Of a stretch of DNA of 8,244 nucleotides, positions 1-6,730 are shown one piece after another (the first letter of the stretch is position 1; the number at the start of each line of letters is the position of its first letter). The translations under genes were made by a program, and so were the position numbers. The notes under the pieces were generated by a model, which searched no databases, was not told the origin of the DNA, and worked only from the letters and a program-made list of their open reading frames with translations. The DNA lies in assembly GCA_023392225.1 (NCBI GenBank), contig JAEVZM010000193.1, forward strand, positions 1 to 8,244. Direction: 5' to 3'. Source of the DNA: Pseudomonadota bacterium (lineage in GTDB: Bacteria; Pseudomonadota; Alphaproteobacteria; Rhizobiales; Kaistiaceae).

Positions 1-1952
1 AACGACTTGGCGATCGTCGACGCCAGGGCGACGACGTCGGCGTCGCTGCGCGGCAAGTCGAGCGCGACGATCGCCTCGGCCAGTCCGGCCAGTCCCGCAG
101 CGTACGAGGCTTCGATGGCCGCCTCGTAGCGGGCGCCCGCATCCGCCACGCCCCGCGGCACGAGGTGCCAGTCGCGGCCGACGGTCGGTCCGAGCCAGTC
201 CCGGCCCGCCGCCAGCATCTCGGGCGCGTGGACGATGACGCCACGAGCCTTGCGGAGGAGGTCGAGGCTGGCGGGATAGGCGCGCCGGGCGGCTTCGGCA
301 TCCCGGAACCGGTCGCGAACCGCGGCGTAGCCATGCGACTCGTAGAGCGCCACGCACCACGGGGCTTCGTCCTCGTTCGCTACCTCGCGGCGGGCGAAGA
401 CCTGGCCGATATGGAGCGAGTCGAGGATCACGGCGCCCGGGAGAGCCTCGATGAGCGGGATCATGAAGTCGTGGGCTGGCGTGTCGCCCAGCACGTACAC
501 GACGCGGTCGATTCCGGCGGCGTTGCCGTGAAGCCATTCCGGCGACTCGACCCGGAAGGCGCTCTGCCGCCCGGTCGGTACGATCGGGCGCGGCGAGACG
601 AGTGTCAGGTCGTAGCGCTCGGCGAAGGCTGCCGCATGGTTCGCGCCCTCGGGGCCGGGCACGACCAGGGCCAGGCTCATTCGCCGGCCTCGGGGGATGG
701 CCGGCGGCGCGGCCCGTGCGGTCGCCCGCGTCTGTCGCTTCGCCTCGACCGTCGCGGCCATCGCCGAAAGCGCGCGGCGCGCGGTCTCGTCCCAGGAGAA
801 CAGACGCGCCCGCTCCAGTCCCGTATCCCGAAGCGAGCGACGGAACGCGGGGTCGGAGATGCCCCGCGAGATCAGCCTCGTCATGTCGTCGACGTCGGTG
901 GCGTCGAACAGCGCATCCTCGCGGTCGATGATCTCGGGAATGCTCGCCGCGTTCGAGCCGATGGTCGGCGCGCCGCACGCGATCGCCTCGAGCGCCGGCA
1001 GTCCGAAGCCCTCGTCGAGCGATGGCAGGACCATGAGATCGCAGCAGTTGTAGAGTCGCACGAGATCGTCGTCGCTGACATATCCGGCAAGGACGAACTC
1101 CTCCCGGCCGAGGCCCGCGCTGCTCGCCATCTGGCCGAGGATCTGTTTCTGCCGTCCGATGAAGTTGCCGGGCAGAACCACGGGAATGCGCCGCTCCGGC
1201 GCGATGCGGGCGATCGCGGCGAAGAGGCGCTGAAGGTTCTTGTGTGGCTCTATCGTGCCCGTGGTGAGGAGGAACGGACCGGCCAGGCGAAGCCGTCGCC
1301 GGAGCGCGGCGATGCCCGGCTCGTCCGCGGCGAGCGGCCGGAAGCTCGGGGCGCAGGCTGCCGAGACGGCGACGACGGACGTCCCGTCGAGGGGAAGGCG
1401 CTCCAGTGCGTCGCGAGCGGTGAAGTCCGAGTTGGTGAGGATGAGGTCCGCCCGGCTGAGATACGCGAGCTTCTGCGCGTAATACGCGGCGGCGGCCGCG
1501 TCCGGTTCGAGGAACAGCTCGGGGTGGTGGAGCGGTATCAGGTCGTGCAACAGCACCGACGTCGGGACGGATGTGCCGAGCGCCCCGATGCTGGTCACGG
1601 CATCGTCGAGGAAACCCTCGAACAGGCTCGACAGGTGGATCACGTCAGGGTTCAGGCTGGCGAGGAAGGCTTCGTAGATCAGCTCGGCACGCCGCCGCCG
1701 GGGCTCGTTGCCGGCCCCGGCAGCGATCGGTCCCGGCGCCTCCCAGACCCGGATGTGATCGCGCGGCAAGAGGCCCCTGAACGCCTCGCGGATCGGCTCG
1801 ATCGTCTCCGGGAAGAGGCCGTTGAGGGCGAGGATGATCTCGTCCTCGCCGCGATTGCGGACCAGCGCGGTGGCGAAGGCCGTGGTGTAGCGGCCGATGC
1901 CGCGGGTGCGGCTGGCGGTCTGGGCGCCCTGCAGGTCCAAGACGATGCGCAT
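1..1952 (-). CDS. Multi-module glycosyltransferase (GT4-type first module), 3' end outside window
   Basis: Probably transfers sugars from nucleotide-sugar donors onto a growing surface polysaccharide (O-antigen or exopolysaccharide type) in the cytoplasm. The ATG at 1952 opens a frame that stays open to the window edge, giving 650 visible residues. Module 1 (about 1-400) is a complete GT-B glycosyltransferase: a glycine-rich GIGRY near 18-22, EPHKN at 235-239, and the GT4 EX7E signature at E314 and E322 within EGFGLPALE. A second module starts near residue 425 (MSLALVVPGPEG). It resembles the middle module of large tandem glycosyltransferases from polysaccharide loci, with ALYESHGY and GVIVHA segments, but after HLVPRG (about 596-601) it jumps to what looks like the module's C-terminal tail. 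Known relatives have a further module, so the protein probably exceeds 1000 residues; this is inference. The start overlaps the stop of the upstream gene (TGATG), which implies translational coupling. Family assignment is firm; donor, acceptor and linkage are unknown. Confidence 0.88.
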   Translation of the reverse strand, partial: MRIVLDLQGAQTASRTRGIGRYTTAFATALVRNRGEDEIILALNGLFPETIEPIREAFRGLLPRDHIRVWEAPGPIAAGAGNEPRRRRAELIYEAFLASLNPDVIHLSSLFEGFLDDAVTSIGALGTSVPTSVLLHDLIPLHHPELFLEPDAAAAAYYAQKLAYLSRADLILTNSDFTARDALERLPLDGTSVVAVSAACAPSFRPLAADEPGIAALRRRLRLAGPFLLTTGTIEPHKNLQRLFAAIARIAPERRIPVVLPGNFIGRQKQILGQMASSAGLGREEFVLAGYVSDDDLVRLYNCCDLMVLPSLDEGFGLPALEAIACGAPTIGSNAASIPEIIDREDALFDATDVDDMTRLISRGISDPAFRRSLRDTGLERARLFSWDETARRALSAMAATVEAKRQTRATARAAPPAIPRGRRMSLALVVPGPEGANHAAAFAERYDLTLVSPRPIVPTGRQSAFRVESPEWLHGNAAGIDRVVYVLGDTPAHDFMIPLIEALPGAVILDSLHIGQVFARREVANEDEAPWCVALYESHGYAAVRDRFRDAEAARRAYPASLDLLRKARGVIVHAPEMLAAGRDWLGPTVGRDWHLVPRGVADAGARYEAAIEASYAAGLAGLAEAIVALDLPRSDADVVALASTIAKS

Positions 1953-2278
1953 CAGTCCATCCGCCGGGCGCGCCTCTGCTCGGCCCGAAGCAGCATGATC
2001 CGGATCTCGCGGCCATGCCGGGACAGATCCCCGACCACGAGGGATCGGCGGCTGAGGTTGTAGAGATGCGCCTTGAGGGTCGGGGTGAAGCGGAGCAGGC
2101 GGTGCGCGCCGCGCGCCAGGCGCGGCCGGTCGAGCACGAACTCGATGGAATCCTCGGCCACGCGCCGGGCCATCCGGCGCGGCCGCGTGCCCGGCCGCAG
2201 CGTAAACCAGCTCCAGCCCCGGCGCGCCACCCAGCGGACGTGGTGGGAACCAGAGCGTATCGTGGATGCAACGCTCAT
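1952..2278 (-). CDS. Small basic hypothetical protein (108 aa) coupled to the glycosyltransferase
   Basis: I do not recognise a function. The frame encodes 108 residues and is strongly basic, with many Arg pairs. There is no signal peptide or clear membrane segment. From about codon 12 onward nearly every codon ends in G or C, like the neighbouring genes, which supports real coding. The first ten codons are less biased (GTT, GCA, ATA, TCT), so the exact start is uncertain. An AAGGGGAG stretch lies 14 bases before the ATG at 2278, rather far for a ribosome site; an alternative ATG at 2319 would add 14 residues. Residues 51-72 (RPRLARGAHRLLRFTPTLKAHL) look like the Arg/Leu-rich helical linkers seen in methyltransferases and glycosyltransferases of polysaccharide loci, so this could be a free-standing linker-like helix or a remnant of a larger protein. 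Its TGA overlaps the next ATG as TGATG, so it is probably co-translated with the glycosyltransferase. Confidence 0.6.
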   Translation of the reverse strand: MSVASTIRSGSHHVRWVARRGWSWFTLRPGTRPRRMARRVAEDSIEFVLDRPRLARGAHRLLRFTPTLKAHLYNLSRRSLVVGDLSRHGREIRIMLLRAEQRRARRMD

Positions 2279-2352
2279 GGTGCTGCGCCCGGCTCCCCTT
2301 CGTCGCTGCGCGTTCGCCATTCCAAGTGAATCGGCACGATGCCGCGTGCACG

Positions 2353-2381
2353 ATATCGCAATGCGGCGTAAAGCCGTGCAA
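2353..2381 (-). promoter_or_regulatory. Candidate promoter upstream of the 108-aa gene and glycosyltransferase
   Basis: Read on the minus strand, TTGCAC (2381-2376) is followed after 17 bases by CGATAT (2358-2353). The -35 element is a fair match to the usual TTGACA and the spacing is ideal, but the -10 is poor. It lies in the 130-base gap between the acetyltransferase stop and the 108-aa gene, in the only locally AT-richer stretch there. It may allow the polysaccharide genes to be transcribed separately from the upstream pair. This is a weak call. Confidence 0.2.
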
Positions 2382-2408
2382 CGGAAAAATGCCGCCGCGT
2401 GCGCCCGC

Positions 2409-3245
2409 TCAGCCGAGCTCGAAAGTTGTGACGCCGAAGACACGCTCGGGGTGGACCGGGCGGATCGCGCCGGTATACATGCGCGCCGTCTCGAAGACCG
2501 GCGCCAGCCCGAGCGATCTCGCCAGCGCCAGGGCATCGGCGTTGGGGGCCGGGACATCGAGGAACACCGGGCCGTCGACGCGGGCCGCGAGGAGGTCGAC
2601 CAGCACGGTCTCCGCCGCGGCAGCGTCGAGCGCGACCAGCGGGCCGATCTTCTGGCCGCTTCGACAGGGGCGCATGACGCCCCAGGCGGCGAGCGTGTCG
2701 CCGCGCATCAACGCGCGGCCGTGGTGGCCGGGCGCGTCGATCCAGCGTTGGAGGAAGGCCGTCCGCGGCGCCGGGAAGACCGTGGCGTCGGATGCCTCGA
2801 CGAGGGCGAACGGCACCTCGGCGAGGGGAACCGTCCCGGGCCGCGCCGGGCGCTCGCGCCGCAGGGGCTCGCCACCGTAGCGGACATTGGCGTAGGCATG
2901 GACGAAGCCGGAGCGCCGGTAATTGTCCTGCTGGGCGACGACGCCATCGAGCCCGATCACGCGCGTGCCGGCATGGGCGATGGCGGCGTTCCAGATCGCA
3001 AGGCCGTAGCCCCGGCCGCGCAGCTCCGGCCGGACGATGTAGAAGCCGAGGAACGCGAAGCCCTCGTCATAGTTGACGCAGGAGATGATGGCGGCAGGGC
3101 GCGCGTCGACTTCGCCGATCAGGAAGCCGCCGGGATCGACGGCTGCGAAGCACACCGCATCTTCGTCTCCGGGGTTCCATCCCTCCGCCGCAGCCCAGTC
3201 GAGCGCGAGGGCGATCTCGCCGGGCGCCATCGCGCGGATGCTCAT
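2409..3245 (-). CDS. GNAT-family N-acetyltransferase with YitH-type C-terminal domain
   Basis: Transfers an acetyl group from acetyl-CoA to an unidentified amine, in the cytoplasm. The 278-residue product has two parts. The N-terminal GNAT fold (about 1-130) contains RGRGYG at 76-81, the R/QxxGxG/A pyrophosphate-binding loop of acetyl-CoA, and NYRRSGF at 108-114, the usual late-GNAT N-Y/F-x-x-x-G-F element. The C-terminal half matches the YitH/HolE-type acetyltransferase domain: RPCRSGQKIGPLVA at 192-205, DVPAPN at 230-235 and FETARMY at 251-257. I chose the ATG at 3245 because family members begin with an I-R-x-M segment right after the start. In-frame ATGs at 3257 and 3272 are possible, but no start has a good ribosome site and the 3272 ATG sits directly behind a GC hairpin (3276-3290). 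It lies downstream of the winged-helix-like gene on the same strand, so the two probably share a transcript. Its substrate cannot be told from the sequence. Confidence 0.88.
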   Translation of the reverse strand: MSIRAMAPGEIALALDWAAAEGWNPGDEDAVCFAAVDPGGFLIGEVDARPAAIISCVNYDEGFAFLGFYIVRPELRGRGYGLAIWNAAIAHAGTRVIGLDGVVAQQDNYRRSGFVHAYANVRYGGEPLRRERPARPGTVPLAEVPFALVEASDATVFPAPRTAFLQRWIDAPGHHGRALMRGDTLAAWGVMRPCRSGQKIGPLVALDAAAAETVLVDLLAARVDGPVFLDVPAPNADALALARSLGLAPVFETARMYTGAIRPVHPERVFGVTTFELG

Positions 3246-3275
3246 CGCGTTCTGCATGCCCGAGCTTGGCATTCC

Positions 3276-3290
3276 GCGGGCGCGGCCCGC
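3276..3290 (-). repeat. Perfect 6-bp GC hairpin just upstream of the acetyltransferase
   Basis: Arms GCGGGC (3276-3281) and GCCCGC (3285-3290) enclose a 3-base loop. In the minus-strand transcript it falls between the winged-helix gene and the acetyltransferase, 3 bases from the ATG at 3272. There it would hinder ribosome access to that start, favouring the starts at 3257 or 3245. No T-run follows, so it is not a standard intrinsic terminator. In DNA this GC-rich, a stem of this size can also arise by chance. Confidence 0.3.
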
Positions 3291-3317
3291 AAGGCCGGCG
3301 AGAAGAGGGTCCGGGCC

Positions 3318-3593
3318 TTAGCGGCCTTCGACCTCCGTCTCCCAGCATGCCCCGGCATGGCTGCGGTTGAGAATCGCCCAGCCGCGCGAGGTCATGCGCC
3401 AGCGGCCGCGACCGACGTCGCAGACCAACTCGCGCGAGGCGAGGCGGTCGAGTGCCGAATCGACGTCCGTCGGTTCGGCGGGCGGCCCGAGCGTCTGGGC
3501 GATGGCTCCGGAGCCAACGTCCTTGGTGATGTACGAGGCGGCCGCGAGGGCGATCAGGACGTGGCTGTCCGGGTCCGGAAGGGTTGTCTGCAT
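3318..3593 (-). CDS. Small winged-helix-like protein (91 aa), putative transcription regulator
   Basis: Likely a cytoplasmic DNA-binding protein, though no specific family is recognised. The 91-residue sequence has a first helix at about 11-20 (HVLIALAAAS), a helix-turn-helix-like stretch at about 27-57 ending in DRLASRELV, and a basic beta-hairpin 'wing' at 58-70 (CDVGRGRWRMTSRG). This is the order seen in MarR/ArsR-like winged helices, where a recognition helix ending in 'L-x-x-R-x-L-V' precedes an 'RGRW-x-x-T-x-x-G' wing. There is no effector domain. The ATG at 3593 was chosen over an upstream in-frame ATG at 3665 because GGAGG lies 7 bases before it and the extra 24 residues (Lys/Asn-rich) look like untranslated leader. 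It is the first gene of the minus-strand block. It sits divergently from the serine hydrolase, so it could regulate itself, the acetyltransferase or the plus-strand genes; none of these is shown. Coding status is good and the regulator role is moderate. Confidence 0.68.
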   Translation of the reverse strand: MQTTLPDPDSHVLIALAAASYITKDVGSGAIAQTLGPPAEPTDVDSALDRLASRELVCDVGRGRWRMTSRGWAILNRSHAGACWETEVEGR

Positions 3594-3600
3594 GGTTGAG

Positions 3601-3605
3601 CCTCC
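3601..3605 (-). promoter_or_regulatory. Shine-Dalgarno site fixing the start of the winged-helix-like gene
   Basis: GGAGG on the minus strand ends 7 bases before the ATG at 3593. It is the strongest ribosome site in the minus-strand block and decides the 91-residue start against the longer reading from 3665. Confidence 0.7.
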
Positions 3606-3798
3606 GTTCTGTCCGTTCTTGGGAGTTTTCTTGATTGTCTTGTTGGCGTAGGCACGACGGGACACAGTCGGAACGCCTCAGGGTGCCAATTGTTCCCGCG
3701 GTGCGGCAAGCCTTTTCGCATCTGCGTCATGAGCATGGCTCGCGCCACGTCCGGGGCGAGGCTATCAAGACTTCGCCGGACGCGATCAGAGCCGGTCG

Positions 3799-3809
3799 AG
3801 GAGGGGGAG
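3799..3809 (+). promoter_or_regulatory. Purine-rich ribosome site for the serine hydrolase GTG start
   Basis: The run AGGAGGGGGAG directly precedes GTG at 3810. A second GTG two codons later (3816) has GGAGG 5 bases upstream, so either GTG could be used, with only a two-residue difference. Both are better supported than the ATGs at 3690, 3729 and 3735, which lack such a site. Confidence 0.6.
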
Positions 3810-4958
3810 GTGAGCGTGATTTCTGGTTTCGTCGCACCGGGCTACGAGCCCGTCAGGGCCGCTTTCCAGGAGAATTTCACGACGCGCGGCGAGCTCGGCG
3901 CGGCCTTTGCCGTGGTGCGGGACGGCACCCCGGTGGTCGACCTTTGGGGCGGTCTTGCCGATCGCGCCAGCGCCCGGCCGTGGACCGAGGATACCCTCCA
4001 GCTGTTCTACTCCGGCACCAAGGGCATGGTGGCGATCTGCCTTCTGATGCTGATCGAGCGTGGCAAGCTCCGTCTCGACGACCCGGTGAGCCGCCACTGG
4101 CCCGAGTTCGGCAAGCCCGACATCCTCGTCCGGCACATCGTCTCCCATACGGCGCGGCTGCCGGGCATCGATACCCCGATCACGGTCGACGATCTCGTCG
4201 ACGACCGCCGCATGGCGGCGATCCTCGCCGGCCAGACGCCGAGCACCGACCCGCGGACCATGATCTCCTACCATGCGCTGACCTATGGCTGGCTCAACGG
4301 CGAGCTGATCCGCCGGGTCGATGGCCGGAGCGTCGGTCGCTTCTTCGCCGAGGAAGTGGCCGGCCCGCTCGGTGCCGAGGTGTGGATCGGGCTGCCCGAG
4401 GCCGAGGAGTCCCGTGTCACCACGCTCGAGCTCGCGCCCGACTGGGGCGAGGCGGCGCAGCGCCCGGCCGACGCCTTCGAGAAGGATCCGCTGCTGAAGA
4501 GCGTGTGGGGCAATCCGGTGATCTTCGACCGGGCCACGTTCTTCTGGAACGAACGGCGGGTGCATGCCGCCGAGATCCCGGGCGCGAGCGGCATCGCCAC
4601 CATGCGCGGCGTGGCCAAGGTCTATGGCTGTCTCGCCGCTGGCGGTGCGCCCCTCCTCAAGGAAGAGACGGTGCGGCTCGGGCGGACCATGCTGTCCTCG
4701 GGCTATGACGTGCTCAACGATGTCCATTGGCGCTTCGGCGTCGGGTTCCAGCTGCCGAGCGAAACGATCTATTTTGGGCCCGCCGGGCCGGCAGGGGACG
4801 GCTTCGGCCATGGCGGAGCCGGCGGCTCCCATCACGGCGCCTGGCCGTCGCTCGGCATCGGCTATTCCTATGCCATGAACCAGATGCGCGACAGCGCCCG
4901 TCCCGACCCGCGCGCTAAGGCCTTGCTCGAGGCCCTCCACGCCGCGGCGACCGCCTGA
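3810..4958 (+). CDS. Serine hydrolase, class C beta-lactamase / family VIII esterase fold
   Basis: A penicillin-binding-protein-like serine hydrolase of 382 residues, close to the usual length of this family. Members cleave esters or amides of small molecules; a true antibiotic-resistance role is unlikely. The SxxK nucleophile motif is SGTK at residues 68-71 (Ser68, Lys71). The equivalent of the YxN tyrosine lies in SYHALTYGW, most likely Tyr154 (alternative Tyr159). The third motif near the C terminus is GHGGAGGS (His334 onward), the usual HxG replacement of KTG in family VIII esterases. No signal peptide is visible, so it should act in the cytoplasm, unlike periplasmic beta-lactamases. Start GTG 3810 was chosen for its ribosome site. 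The frame extends upstream to ATG 3690, but those 40 residues (Arg/Ser-rich) do not resemble the family. It is the first plus-strand gene, 82 bases ahead of the glycoside-hydrolase-like gene, so it may de-esterify the same substrate. Family assignment is firm; substrate unknown. Confidence 0.88.
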   Translation: MSVISGFVAPGYEPVRAAFQENFTTRGELGAAFAVVRDGTPVVDLWGGLADRASARPWTEDTLQLFYSGTKGMVAICLLMLIERGKLRLDDPVSRHWPEFGKPDILVRHIVSHTARLPGIDTPITVDDLVDDRRMAAILAGQTPSTDPRTMISYHALTYGWLNGELIRRVDGRSVGRFFAEEVAGPLGAEVWIGLPEAEESRVTTLELAPDWGEAAQRPADAFEKDPLLKSVWGNPVIFDRATFFWNERRVHAAEIPGASGIATMRGVAKVYGCLAAGGAPLLKEETVRLGRTMLSSGYDVLNDVHWRFGVGFQLPSETIYFGPAGPAGDGFGHGGAGGSHHGAWPSLGIGYSYAMNQMRDSARPDPRAKALLEALHAAATA

Positions 4959-4991
4959 CGCGGCGCTCCGTCCTTGCCTCGTCGCCGCCGG

Positions 4992-5005
4992 GGACGCTAG
5001 CGTCC
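4992..5005. repeat. Perfect 14-bp palindrome between serine hydrolase and glycosidase-like genes
   Basis: GGACGCTAGCGTCC reads the same on both strands. It lies 33 bases after the hydrolase stop and 35 bases before the next ATG. It could be a dimeric regulator's operator, or in RNA a 5-bp stem with a CTAG loop. No T-run follows, so an intrinsic terminator is unlikely. Confidence 0.4.
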
Positions 5006-5040
5006 GTCCCGACACCAAGCCTCTCGGAGTAGCCCCTCAG

Positions 5041-6687
5041 ATGTCCAGCGTCGTCCTGTCCGGTTCCGTCGCCGTCGATGGCGATTTCATCCATGCCCGC
5101 CGCCGCCTGCACGAGGCGTTCCCCGGCGTGATGTGGAAGGACGCCCCGGCTCCGGCCGGCGGCGCGTCGGTGCTGCTCGCCAGCGACCCGGCGATGAAGG
5201 AAGGCGCGTTCCGGATCGAGACGGTGAACGACCCCGCGCCGACCGTGAAGGTGACCGGCGGCGGCATCCCGGGCGTGATCTACGCTGTCGAGGAGATGAT
5301 CAACCGCGGCGGCTCGGACCCCTCGCGGCTCGGCGTCGCACCGCACGAAGACAGCCCCGGCATGCTCTACCGGACGTTCTGGACGTGGGACCATTCGACC
5401 AACTGGGAGCTCTCCCAGGTCGGCCTCCAGGAGATCGGCGTCTTCAACCCCTACGGCAAGCCGCCGGGCGGGTTCCTCGCCGACTACAAGAGGCTGGTCG
5501 ATTTCTGCAGCCGCCACCGCATCGCGGCGATCACCATCTACGGGTTCCTGCGCGATTCCCACGGCGGCATCGAGGCGGCGAAGGAGCTCTGCCGCTACGC
5601 CAAGGAGCGCGGCGTGCGCATCATGCCGGGCATCGCCATCGGCGCCTATGGCGGCGTCTACTGGGAGGGCGACCACAAGTACAATCTCGCCACCTGGCTG
5701 AAGGCCAATCCGCAGTATGCCGCGACCATGGAGAAGGGCGTCGGCTTCCAGCTCGCCGACCTGTCGTTCCCGCTCAACTTCCCGCGCTCCGACTACACCA
5801 TGAGCGCCTGCCCGAGCGCGCCCGAGACCATCGAGTGGATGGAGGAGGCGGTCGCCTGGCTCGCCGAGACCTTCGAGATCGGCGGCATCAACATCGAGAG
5901 CGGCGACTACGGCGTCTGCGGCTGCGAGCGCTGCGTCGCCCGCCGGGCGAACGACGCCGAGGCGGCGCGGCGCAAGGACGACCACGGCGATTCCTGGTCG
6001 CACACCGACATGGCCGAGAACTTCCCGCGGCTCTACCGCGCCGCCAAGGCGAAGAAGCCCGACCTCTGGATCTATTGCGAGATGCAGTGGGACAACCTCC
6101 TCGATCCGGTGGCGAGCGAGGTGCAGAAGAAGCTCCCGAAGGGCGGCATCTACCAGCACACCGCCAATCGCAGCTTCTGGAGCCGGCTCCGCACCGAGCT
6201 CAAGCGCGACTATGTCGAGGCGCTCCCGACCCAGCCGAACGTCCTGCGCTGCCAGTTCGCCTGTCAGTGGAACGGCGACGAGCGCACCGAGCGCTATGCC
6301 CTCAACGCCCGGACCTTCGCCGACATGGCGACGATCGGGGCGAAGGACGCGATGGAGGGGCTGACCGTCTGGGGTGAGCCGTCGGCCTATCACGCGACGG
6401 TCGAGCTCTCCTACATCGCCTTCGCGCGCTTCACCTGGGATCCGACGCTCACCTGGGAGCGGTTCATGGCCGAGGAGCTGGCGCCGCGGCTCGGCGGTGC
6501 GGCGGCGGCCGAGCGCTTCGTCGCCATCGCCGAGGAGATCGACGCCAACCAGCACCTGCCGCACGCCCGGCTCGCCGCGCTGCGCGCCGAGGCGCTGTCC
6601 CATGCCAGCGATGCCGGCTCGGAGGCGGGCCGGCGCTGGCTGACGCTCGGCGAGCAGATCGCGCGCCGCGAATACATGGGCTCCTGA
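5041..6687 (+). CDS. Putative glycoside hydrolase-like protein with GH20/GH67-type N-terminal domain and CxCxxC motif
   Basis: Probably binds or cleaves a glycoside in the cytoplasm; no activity can be named. The 548 residues start with an alpha/beta domain (about 1-100) holding VTGGGIPGVIYAVEEMINR at 71-89, the 'G-x-x-G-x-x-Y-A-x-x-E-x-x' pattern of the accessory domain before GH20 hexosaminidase and GH67 glucuronidase barrels. A TIM-barrel-like region follows (about 108-460): strands such as ITIYGF (165-169) and RIMPGIAIGAYGG, the acidic segment IESGDY at 285-290 leading into C293-x-C295-x-x-C298, YCEMQW (345-350), and VWGE (443-446). The barrel ends in VELSYIAFARFTWDP and a helical tail. 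The cysteine motif recalls the C-x-C-x-x-C of DUF4838-type glycosidase-like proteins. Candidate catalytic acids are Glu286, Asp289, Glu347 and Glu446, but none can be assigned. There is no signal peptide. The ATG at 5041 has a GGAG 11 bases upstream. Codon use matches its neighbours. The fold call is moderate; the real gene call is very secure. Confidence 0.8.
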   Translation: MSSVVLSGSVAVDGDFIHARRRLHEAFPGVMWKDAPAPAGGASVLLASDPAMKEGAFRIETVNDPAPTVKVTGGGIPGVIYAVEEMINRGGSDPSRLGVAPHEDSPGMLYRTFWTWDHSTNWELSQVGLQEIGVFNPYGKPPGGFLADYKRLVDFCSRHRIAAITIYGFLRDSHGGIEAAKELCRYAKERGVRIMPGIAIGAYGGVYWEGDHKYNLATWLKANPQYAATMEKGVGFQLADLSFPLNFPRSDYTMSACPSAPETIEWMEEAVAWLAETFEIGGINIESGDYGVCGCERCVARRANDAEAARRKDDHGDSWSHTDMAENFPRLYRAAKAKKPDLWIYCEMQWDNLLDPVASEVQKKLPKGGIYQHTANRSFWSRLRTELKRDYVEALPTQPNVLRCQFACQWNGDERTERYALNARTFADMATIGAKDAMEGLTVWGEPSAYHATVELSYIAFARFTWDPTLTWERFMAEELAPRLGGAAAAERFVAIAEEIDANQHLPHARLAALRAEALSHASDAGSEAGRRWLTLGEQIARREYMGS

Positions 6688-6696
6688 GGGGCCTTC

Positions 6697-6730
6697 GCCG
6701 GGGGCGGGCGCTCAACGCCACTTCCCCGGC
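6697..6730 (+). repeat. Nested GC-rich hairpin between the glycosidase-like gene and the mutarotase gene
   Basis: Outer arms GCCGGGG (6697-6703) and CCCCGGC (6724-6730) pair perfectly over 7 bp. Inside them GGCG (6707-6710) and CGCC (6716-6719) form a 4-bp inner stem with loop CTCAA. It starts 9 bases after the stop of the glycosidase-like gene. Only a weak pyrimidine stretch (TCTTCT, 6741-6746) follows, so it is more plausibly an mRNA 3'-end stabiliser, processing signal or weak attenuator than a classical terminator. Confidence 0.4.

Larger units (their letters stand above)
3594..3809. promoter_or_regulatory. Divergent intergenic region with back-to-back promoters (inferred)
   Basis: These 216 bases separate the divergent winged-helix-like gene and serine hydrolase gene, so both promoters should lie here. 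The stretch at about 3605-3655 is distinctly richer in A/T than its surroundings. A short inverted repeat has arms GGAAC and GTTCC flanking a spacer of about 16 bases that contains CAATTG, around 3673-3698; it could be an operator but is short. I could not assign convincing -35/-10 pairs in either direction. Confidence 0.4.

Noticed and set aside
165..2063. Long plus-strand open frame (632 codons)
   Set aside because: It is the exact antiparallel codon frame of the glycosyltransferase. In GC-rich genes such frames stay open because TTA, CTA and TCA codons are rare. It has no recognisable domain, while the minus strand shows clear GT motifs.
2364..2376. Hairpin CGGC-GTAAA-GCCG as terminator
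   Set aside because: The stem is only 4 bp plus wobbles, and the nearby T-run (minus strand) precedes rather than follows it.
2073..3599. Plus-strand open frame of 508 codons
   Set aside because: It runs antisense to three minus-strand genes, codon-antiparallel to the acetyltransferase and winged-helix genes; its Arg/Asp/Gly-rich translation matches no family.
3690..3809. N-terminal extension of the serine hydrolase from ATG 3690
   Set aside because: The extra residues are Arg/Ser-rich and unlike family N termini, there is no ribosome site, and the GTG at 3810 follows AGGAGGGGGAG.
3635..4708. Plus-strand frame overlapping the serine hydrolase (357 codons)
   Set aside because: Shifted frame over the same DNA, with Arg/Gly/Pro-rich nonsense typical of GC-rich out-of-frame reading.
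3810..4958. Antibiotic-resistance beta-lactamase
   Set aside because: No signal peptide, HGG instead of KTG, and a metabolic gene neighbourhood point to an esterase or amidase of the same fold.
3786..5018. Minus-strand open frame of 410 codons opposite the serine hydrolase
   Set aside because: The plus strand carries SxxK, Tyr and HGG motifs in order; the minus frame has low-complexity Arg/Gly/Ala composition.
4915..6603. Minus-strand open frame of 562 codons opposite the glycosidase-like gene
   Set aside because: Antisense shadow of a well-structured plus-strand protein; no domain is recognisable.
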